From an uncultured Propionibacteriaceae bacterium (GTDB lineage: Bacteria > Actinomycetota > Actinomycetes > Propionibacteriales > Propionibacteriaceae), in contig CALCKT010000043.1 in NCBI GenBank assembly GCA_937965785.1, positions 1-64,000 on the forward strand: a DNA stretch of 64,000 bases. Reading direction: 5' to 3'. The notes under the pieces were generated by a model that searched no databases, was not told the DNA's origin, and worked only from the letters and a program-made list of their open reading frames with translations. Below, one piece after another: positions 58,999 through 64,000 of the stretch (position 1 is its first letter; the number at the start of each line of letters is the position of its first letter). A program made the position numbers and the translations under genes.

Positions 58999-59034
58999 TA
59001 GGATACGGCGGTAAGGCCCCGGCTTTGCTGGGGC
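58999..59034 (+). promoter_or_regulatory. purA promoter -10 and leader hairpin
   Basis: TAGGAT at 58999-59004 is a -10 candidate. An 8-bp hairpin (GCCCCGGC 59016-59023, loop TTT, GCTGGGGC 59027-59034, one G-T pair) follows in the leader, then TTGGAGGAA before ATG 59060. Confidence 0.45.
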
Positions 59035-59059
59035 TTGCTTCACGTCTTGGAGGAAACCA

Positions 59060-60343
59060 ATGCCGGGTGTTGTCGTGGTCGGAGCCCAGTGGGGCGACGA
59101 GGGCAAGGGCAAAGCAACCGATCAGCTGGGGGATCGCGTCGACCTGTGTGTGCGCTATTCGGGAGGCAACAACGCGGGCCACACCCTCGTGGTCGGGGGT
59201 GAGACCTTCGTCATGCACCTGCTGCCATCCGGGATCCTCAACCCCGGCACCACGACCGTGATCGGCAACGGCGTGGTGGTGGACCTCGACGTGTTCGCCG
59301 AGGAGCTGCAGACCCTCGTCTCCCGCGGGATCGAGGTGCCGCACCCGCTGATCAGCGCCAACGCCCACATCATCACCGAGTACCACAAGGTTCTCGACAA
59401 GGTCACCGAACGTTTCCTGGGCAAGCGGCGCATCGGCACCACCGGACGTGGCGTCGGTCCCGCCTACTCCGACAAGGTCAACCGGATGGGGGTGCGCATC
59501 CAGGACATCTTCGACGAACCGATCCTGCGGCAGAAGGTCGAGGCGGCCCTCGACCAGAAGAACCAGCTGCTGGTCAAGGTCTACAACCGCCGTCCCATCG
59601 AGGCCGACGCGATCGTCGATGCGCTGCTGGCGCACGCCGATGCCATCCGGCCGCACGTCATCGACTCGGGACGTTTCATCAACGACGCCCTCGACCGCGG
59701 CGAGGTGGTGCTGTTCGAGGGGGCCCAGGCGCACCACCTGGACGTCGACCACGGCACCTACCCCTATGTGACCTCGTCGAACCCGATCGCAGCGGGAGCA
59801 TGCACGGGGGCGGGTGTCGGCCCCACCCGCATCGACCGGGCCATCGGCATCGCGAAGGCCTACACCACCCGCGTCGGTGAAGGGCCGTTCCCCACCGAGC
59901 TGCACGACGAGGACGGCGACCGGCTGCGCCGCGACGGCGGCGAGTTCGGGGCCACGACGGGCAGGCCGCGTCGCTGCGGCTGGTTCGACGCGCTCGTGGT
60001 GGAACAGGCCGCGAAGATCAACGGCTTCACCGATGTCTTCCTCACCAAACTGGATGTCCTGTCCGGCTGGGAGAAGATCCCGGTTTGTGTGGCCTACGAC
60101 GTCGACGGGACACGCCACGACGTGATGCCCGTCACCCAGTCGGACTTCCACCACGCCACACCGGTCTACGAGGAACTGCCCGGCTGGAGCGAGGACATCT
60201 CGGCCTGCCGCGATTTCGGGGAACTGCCCGCGAACTGCCGCGCCTACGTGAAACGCTTGGAGGAGCTGATCGGTTGCCGCATCTCCGGGATCGGGGTCGG
60301 TCCGGGACGCGAACAGAGCATCATCATCAACGACCTATTGTGA
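59060..60343 (+). CDS. purA: Adenylosuccinate synthetase
   Basis: GTP-dependent condensation of IMP with aspartate, the first committed step to AMP. 427 residues. The P-loop is VVGAQWGDEGKGKATD (residues about 6-21) with the catalytic Asp, then SGGNNAGHT with the catalytic His. GTTGRGVGPAYSDK and the substrate loop TTGRPRRCGWFDA are conserved. GGAGGAA lies 6 nt before the ATG. Confidence 0.97.
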   Translation: MPGVVVVGAQWGDEGKGKATDQLGDRVDLCVRYSGGNNAGHTLVVGGETFVMHLLPSGILNPGTTTVIGNGVVVDLDVFAEELQTLVSRGIEVPHPLISANAHIITEYHKVLDKVTERFLGKRRIGTTGRGVGPAYSDKVNRMGVRIQDIFDEPILRQKVEAALDQKNQLLVKVYNRRPIEADAIVDALLAHADAIRPHVIDSGRFINDALDRGEVVLFEGAQAHHLDVDHGTYPYVTSSNPIAAGACTGAGVGPTRIDRAIGIAKAYTTRVGEGPFPTELHDEDGDRLRRDGGEFGATTGRPRRCGWFDALVVEQAAKINGFTDVFLTKLDVLSGWEKIPVCVAYDVDGTRHDVMPVTQSDFHHATPVYEELPGWSEDISACRDFGELPANCRAYVKRLEELIGCRISGIGVGPGREQSIIINDLL

Positions 60344-60354
60344 GAGGACCTGCC

Positions 60355-60549
60355 ATGAACGCCACCCCGAGCATCGTCCCACCGCCGCTGGAGGCGGCTC
60401 TTACCGGCGACGGGGAGCTGCTGGCAGCCTGGAAAAAACTTCCTCCCAGCCATCAACGGGAATGGATCAGGAGCATCGACGACGCGAAGCGTCCCGAGAC
60501 CAAACAGCGCCGCGTGACCCAGCTGAGGGAGAAACTCCTGGGAAACTGA
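60355..60549 (+). CDS. Small YdeI/OmpD-associated-type protein
   Basis: A 64-residue protein consisting of the C-terminal motif of the YdeI/OmpD-associated (OmdA) family: WKKLPPSHQREWIRSIDDAK followed by KRPETKQRRVTQLREKL. Full-length family members are about 120-200 residues, so this is a stand-alone short form. Its start is set by GAGAGG 7 nt upstream of ATG 60355. It lies 11 bp after purA and may be co-transcribed. Function unknown; the motif is often found in proteins of bacteriocin or antimicrobial protection context. Confidence 0.8.
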   Translation: MNATPSIVPPPLEAALTGDGELLAAWKKLPPSHQREWIRSIDDAKRPETKQRRVTQLREKLLGN

Positions 60550-60642
60550 TCCGCCCCAAGATTGTGTCGGCTTTTGGGCCAGTTTGGGGTCGGAGGGGTT
60601 GCGGTTCCCCGGATCTGCCTGAAAGTTAGGTGAGTATTGGGC

Positions 60643-61932
60643 ATGGCCTCGGTGGGAACTCGTAGGAAACGCGCGAAACTGAACTGGTCCGGGCAGTCAT
60701 CCGGCGCCGGTGCGGAATCGGTGCGTCCCGAGGCCCTGCAACTGGCCAGGAAGTACCTTGAGGAAGCCGGGGACGAGCGGGCCCGTGGGTTTGCGTCGTC
60801 CTCCGACGCCGAACTCCTGCAGCGCCTGGGTGCGTTCGGTGACGACGGGCTGCTCACCAACGCGGCATGGTTGCTGTTCGTTGGTACCGGCCACTCGGTC
60901 ATCGAGTACCGGTTGCGGGGAGGACACAAGGAGTTGCGGCCGGGTGCGGAACTCTCGGTTCTGGAGCAGCTGACCCTGGTGCTCGATGCGGTCCGCGACA
61001 ACAACCCCGAGGTTCAGATGCCCGACCGGGTGGAGGAGAAGACCGCCCCGGCGCTGAGCGCGCTGGCTGCCCGGGAGGCCGTCGTCAACGGGGTGGCGCA
61101 CCGGGACTGGGTGGCCACGCACGCCACCGAGGTGGAACAGGAACATCGCTTCGGGGCGCTGCGGGTGCGCAGTCCCGGGGGGTTCGTCAGGGGATTCGGG
61201 GAGTACAACATCTTCTCCCGGTCGCCTTTCCCCCGGAACCCGGAGCTGATGAAACTCATGAAACCCCTGGGGCTGGTGGAGAACCGGGGTGCGGGGGTCG
61301 GCAGGATGGTCACCGAGTTGATCGGCAACGGCCAACCCGCCCCCACCTTCCGGGAGGTCGAGGGCAGCAGCGTCGAAGTGCTTCTGGGTGGTCGCCCACC
61401 CGACCCGGCCTGGCGGCTCTGGATCACCGGGCTCGGGTGGCCACGGGAACTGGAGGATCACCGGTTGTTGTTGCTGCTGCGGCGGGTGGCGGATCACCGC
61501 TGGATCGACGTCAGGACCGCAGCCAGGATCACCCACACCCCGGAGCTGCTGGCCCGCCCCCTGCTGAGGAGACTGGGAAAAATCGAGGTTTCCGGGACCC
61601 CGCTGCTCGTCCCGGTCGCCGGTGTGCCGCCCGAGAGCACCGATGTGTGGACCCTGTCCCCGCCGGCCCGGGAGGGGATGACGGAATTGTACGACCGGCT
61701 GAAACTCGCCATGCCCGGACGCGACAGGCAGGCCGTGGCGCGCAGCTACGTGCAGTCGCGGGGCAGGTTGTCCACCACGGAGCTGGGATCGATCCTCGGG
61801 ATATCGGCGGCGGGGGCGGTCCCGCTGATCCAGAAGCTGGAACGAACCGGGGTGGTGCAGCCCGCGTGGGCCCACCGGAAGGGCCGCGGATTCCACTACG
61901 TCTTGAAGGATCCGGCTTCCGGCGGAGGATGA
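60643..61932 (+). CDS. RecG-like ATP-binding regulator lacking the N-terminal AlbA domain
   Basis: 429 residues. Proteins of this group usually have an AlbA_2 DNA-binding domain, then a HATPase-type ATP-binding domain and a winged helix. Here the protein opens with the segment that normally follows AlbA (KLNWSGQSSGAGAESVRPEAL), then DDGLLTNAAWLLF, the HATPase_c_4 core AAREAVVNGVAHRDW and GLVENRGAGVGRMV, and C-terminal winged-helix-like modules (LSTTELGSILGISAAGAVPL). Only 93 bp separate it from the upstream gene, so the AlbA part is absent, not frameshifted. ATG 60643 has no strong ribosome-binding site. Confidence 0.75.
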   Translation: MASVGTRRKRAKLNWSGQSSGAGAESVRPEALQLARKYLEEAGDERARGFASSSDAELLQRLGAFGDDGLLTNAAWLLFVGTGHSVIEYRLRGGHKELRPGAELSVLEQLTLVLDAVRDNNPEVQMPDRVEEKTAPALSALAAREAVVNGVAHRDWVATHATEVEQEHRFGALRVRSPGGFVRGFGEYNIFSRSPFPRNPELMKLMKPLGLVENRGAGVGRMVTELIGNGQPAPTFREVEGSSVEVLLGGRPPDPAWRLWITGLGWPRELEDHRLLLLLRRVADHRWIDVRTAARITHTPELLARPLLRRLGKIEVSGTPLLVPVAGVPPESTDVWTLSPPAREGMTELYDRLKLAMPGRDRQAVARSYVQSRGRLSTTELGSILGISAAGAVPLIQKLERTGVVQPAWAHRKGRGFHYVLKDPASGGG

Positions 61933-61936
61933 GACC

Positions 61937-62299
61937 ATGACGACCTGGCGCGTCAAACGCATCTACGAGGAACCCGCCGACGCGGACGGCTACCGCGTCC
62001 TCGTCGACCGGCTCTGGCCGCGCGGGATCTCGAAGGAGGCCGCGCACCTGGACGAGTGGTGCAAGGACGTGGCGCCGAGCACCGAGGCGCGGCGCGACTT
62101 CGGACACGACCCGGCCCGGTTCGGGGAGTTCAAGGCCCGCTACCGCGCCGAACTGGCGGCCTCCGGTGCAGCCGCGGCCCTGGCGGAACGGCTGACCAAC
62201 CGGCCGGTGGTGACGCTGCTGTACGCGGCCCACGACCCGAGCATCAACCAGGCGGTGGTGTTGCAGGAGGTTCTGCGCGATCCTCAGATCGCCTCATGA
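61937..62299 (+). CDS. DUF488 (YeaO-like) protein
   Basis: A 120-residue cytoplasmic protein of the DUF488 family. Landmarks are VKRIYEEP, YRVLVDRLWPRGISKE, the LDEWCKDVAPST motif with the conserved Cys, and VVTLLYAAHDPSINQAVVL. The reaction is unknown. GAGG precedes ATG 61937. It starts 4 bp after the previous stop, so it is in the same operon. Confidence 0.9.
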   Translation: MTTWRVKRIYEEPADADGYRVLVDRLWPRGISKEAAHLDEWCKDVAPSTEARRDFGHDPARFGEFKARYRAELAASGAAAALAERLTNRPVVTLLYAAHDPSINQAVVLQEVLRDPQIAS

Positions 62300-62476
62300 G
62301 GTGAGGAACAGCCGCTCGTGTGCTTATTGCGGAGCCGGGACCGGCCCGGAGTGTTTGCCTGAGCTGTTCGGCGGCGGCACCCAGGTGGGCTGGATTTCTT
62401 TCGGGGCGGGGTACTCGCGGATCGGACCCCACCATCGCCGCGACCCCATGGCGCCGTCGGTTTTCGTGAAAGGTCT
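62300..62476. other. Intergenic space between convergent genes
   Basis: 177 bp between the DUF488 gene and the end of the EXLDI gene. No supported gene or hairpin was seen. Confidence 0.4.
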
Positions 62477-62983
62477 CTAGATGTCGAGCTCCTTGAACGC
62501 CGGGACCTCCTGGGCCACTGCGATCCGGTCGGCCAGTTCCGGGTCCTTCTCGCGCAACTGGTCGAGCGTGTCGAAGATGTCGAGGGTCCGGTCGCTGCGC
62601 AGCCAGAAGCTGCGGGTCCAGGTGACGGGATCACGCCACAGGCGCTCTCCCTGCCCCTCCCAGTCCTCCGGGTCGGCCGTGATCTTCTCGTGGACGGCGT
62701 ACCGGCCCTGCTTGGTGATGTAGACGAACCGGACACGGACCCCGTTTTCCACCTTTTCCGCGAGACGGAACAGTTTCCGGCCGGTGAAACGAACCGTGTG
62801 GCTGACGCCGTGTTCGTCGATGGTCAAGTCGATGGCATCCATCCCCTCGTGGCGCAGTTTCGCCCTGGCCATGTACTCTCGCAGTGCTATCGCGATGGCG
62901 GGGGACAGACCCCCGGCCTCCTGAGCGGCCTGTTCGAAGAGTTCCTGGTCGTTGTCCGAGACGTAGATGGTCCTTCTTGGCAT
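62477..62983 (-). CDS. EXLDI-family protein with ribbon-helix-helix-like N-terminus
   Basis: 168 residues. The C-terminus ends in KELDI, the Glu-x-Leu-Asp-Ile tail that names the EXLDI family. The first 45 residues (MPRRTIYVSDNDQELFEQA, then ALREYMARAK) look like a ribbon-helix-helix DNA-binding unit. The middle is beta-rich with VRFTGRKLFRLAEK and WTRSFWLRSDRTLDIFDT. Function is unknown. A near-perfect palindrome lies 7 bp upstream of the ATG, which would suit autoregulation. Confidence 0.8.
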   Translation of the reverse strand: MPRRTIYVSDNDQELFEQAAQEAGGLSPAIAIALREYMARAKLRHEGMDAIDLTIDEHGVSHTVRFTGRKLFRLAEKVENGVRVRFVYITKQGRYAVHEKITADPEDWEGQGERLWRDPVTWTRSFWLRSDRTLDIFDTLDQLREKDPELADRIAVAQEVPAFKELDI

Positions 62984-62990
62984 GGGGTGA

Positions 62991-63008
62991 GTATATGCAT
63001 ACGTATAC
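62991..63008. promoter_or_regulatory. AT-rich palindrome upstream of the EXLDI gene
   Basis: GTATATGCATACGTATAC has GTATA/TATAC ends and a mostly symmetric centre. It is strikingly AT-rich for this DNA and lies 7 bp upstream of the ATG at 62983. Likely promoter core and operator. Confidence 0.5.
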
Positions 63009-63151
63009 TAACCAAGGTAATGAACTGCCGGGACGGACGTTGCGACCGACCTCAGGTGAAGGCATCGACGGGGTTCATGCGGGCACCCGGATGATCACCC
63101 AGCCGTCGTCGAGACCGGCTCCCGGGGCGCCATCCGGCCGGACGATGTGAT

Positions 63152-64000
63152 TCACGTCGTGCTGTCCTCGGCGAGCCGCACCGTCCTCCAACCAATGTCC
63201 AGGCCGACCGCCACCCCGTCGGGAAGAGCCGCGATGGCCCGCACCGGTCTCCTGAAACGGGTCTCGTGGAGCTGATCCCCCGTCGCGGGATCCGTCACCC
63301 GGACCGTGCCGTCGCGATGCCCCGTGGCGATGCGCAGGCGGGGCAGCGGCACCGCCAGCCCCGGTGCAAGCCCCACCGGAAGCCGGTGGGAGGCGACCTG
63401 CTGCTCGGCGTCCGGGTCCCAGAGCGTGTATCCGCCGTCCTTGTCGATCACCACCAGCAGGGTTCGTTCCGGGGCCGTGTGGGCGGTGACGCTGCTCAGC
63501 CATTCGCGGGGACCCTCCAGTCGGCCCACCCTGCGCCCGGTCTCCGGATCCCACAGCAGGGTGACACCGTCTCCGCTGGATGCCAGCCGCAGCTGGCCGT
63601 CGGGGGTGCGCCAGGTGGTGAGGTCGGTGGCCGCGCCCTCGTGGCCGATCAGCGGCATCCCGTCCTCTTCCCCGGCCTCTGGATCGAGGACGCGGATTCC
63701 GACGTCGCCGCGGATGATCGCGACCCGCGGCCGGCCCGACGGGGTGCACCACGTCGTCAACCGGGAACCCGGGGTCGTTTCACCGACCTGTAGCTCACCG
63801 ACCCGGTCTTCCGTCTCTGGATCCCAGAACTGGATGCTCCGGTTGTTCGTGAGCACCGCCAGCCGGGGAGCCCCGGTGCTCGACGTGAAGGCGGCCGCGT
63901 GAACGGGGCCGTCACTGACCGGCAACCTGCGCAACCGGCGTCCCGAAACGGCATCCCAGACACAGACGAAACGACCACGCCCGAGCGTGACCACCCGTGG
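63152..64000 (-). CDS. WD40-repeat protein, C-terminal part (5' end outside window)
   Basis: The visible 282 residues contain six or so WD40-type blades. Each has a pattern such as RFVCVWDAVSGRRLRRL, SIQFWDPETEDRVGEL, VTLLWDPETGRRVGRLEG, YTLWDPDAEQQV and VRVTDPATGDQLHE. The frame is open to the right edge (PRVVTLGRG... continues upstream), so the gene starts beyond 64000. Such beta-propellers scaffold protein complexes; actinobacterial ones often follow a kinase, caspase-like or NACHT-type module, which cannot be checked here. Confidence 0.85.
   Translation of the reverse strand, partial: PRVVTLGRGRFVCVWDAVSGRRLRRLPVSDGPVHAAAFTSSTGAPRLAVLTNNRSIQFWDPETEDRVGELQVGETTPGSRLTTWCTPSGRPRVAIIRGDVGIRVLDPEAGEEDGMPLIGHEGAATDLTTWRTPDGQLRLASSGDGVTLLWDPETGRRVGRLEGPREWLSSVTAHTAPERTLLVVIDKDGGYTLWDPDAEQQVASHRLPVGLAPGLAVPLPRLRIATGHRDGTVRVTDPATGDQLHETRFRRPVRAIAALPDGVAVGLDIGWRTVRLAEDSTT

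Overview
The window looks like chromosomal DNA from a high-GC Gram-positive bacterium of the Actinomycetota. Markers are mycothiol enzymes (mycothione reductase, MshD), the 33-residue ribosomal protein bS22, a GlnR-type orphan regulator next to mshD, an actinobacterial HemD fusion, GC-rich third codon positions and many apparently leaderless genes. Gene content and the dispersed palindromic repeats suggest Propionibacteriaceae or a relative; that placement is inference.

Layout. 1-12 kb: a 21-bp tandem repeat, radA, a glyoxalase-fold protein, a sugar-isomerase-like TIM barrel coupled to proline dehydrogenase, a CPBP membrane protein, asd-proC, bS22, hemD with a histidine phosphatase, and an unusual protein joining a sigma-factor-like cytoplasmic part through one membrane helix to GerMN and Gmad2 ectodomains. 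12-20 kb: a palindromic repeat pair, mtr, a lower-GC patch with a secreted trypsin-like protease and a lipoprotein, then pstSCAB. 20.6-21.3 kb: a decayed Hsp70-like pseudogene. 21.6-30 kb: a complete aromatic-carotenoid island (an Idi-CrtE fusion, crtI, crtB, and opposing crtYc-crtYd-crtT-crtU) flanked by a cytochrome P450.

30-44 kb: a Tat-exported protein, a translationally coupled glnR-mshD-ppk1-mutT1 operon, a discoidin-like membrane protein, dtd, a tiny membrane protein followed by a nitrobindin-like protein and YgfZ, an exported peptidoglycan-binding protein, a ribokinase, tpx and ppk2. With pst, ppk1, ppk2 and mutT1 within 27 kb, phosphate and polyphosphate metabolism is a theme. 44-52 kb: LysR-SatD, a FucP-like symporter overlapping a lone sugar-binding lipoprotein, DUF4862 and typA. 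52-64 kb: three paralogous lipoproteins in a row, a PTS-dependent dihydroxyacetone kinase operon whose DhaM carries HPr and a complete Enzyme I, purA, a small YdeI-type protein, a truncated RecG-like ATP-binding protein, DUF488, an EXLDI protein with an overlapping palindrome, and a WD40 protein cut by the right edge.

Two intergenic repeat families recur: a palindromic element with about 50-bp arms (six copies) and a second element containing GCTGGCC-type units (two copies in opposite orientation). No rRNA, tRNA, CRISPR array, phage or insertion-sequence transposase was seen. Long open frames antisense to real genes are common and were treated as GC-driven shadows.
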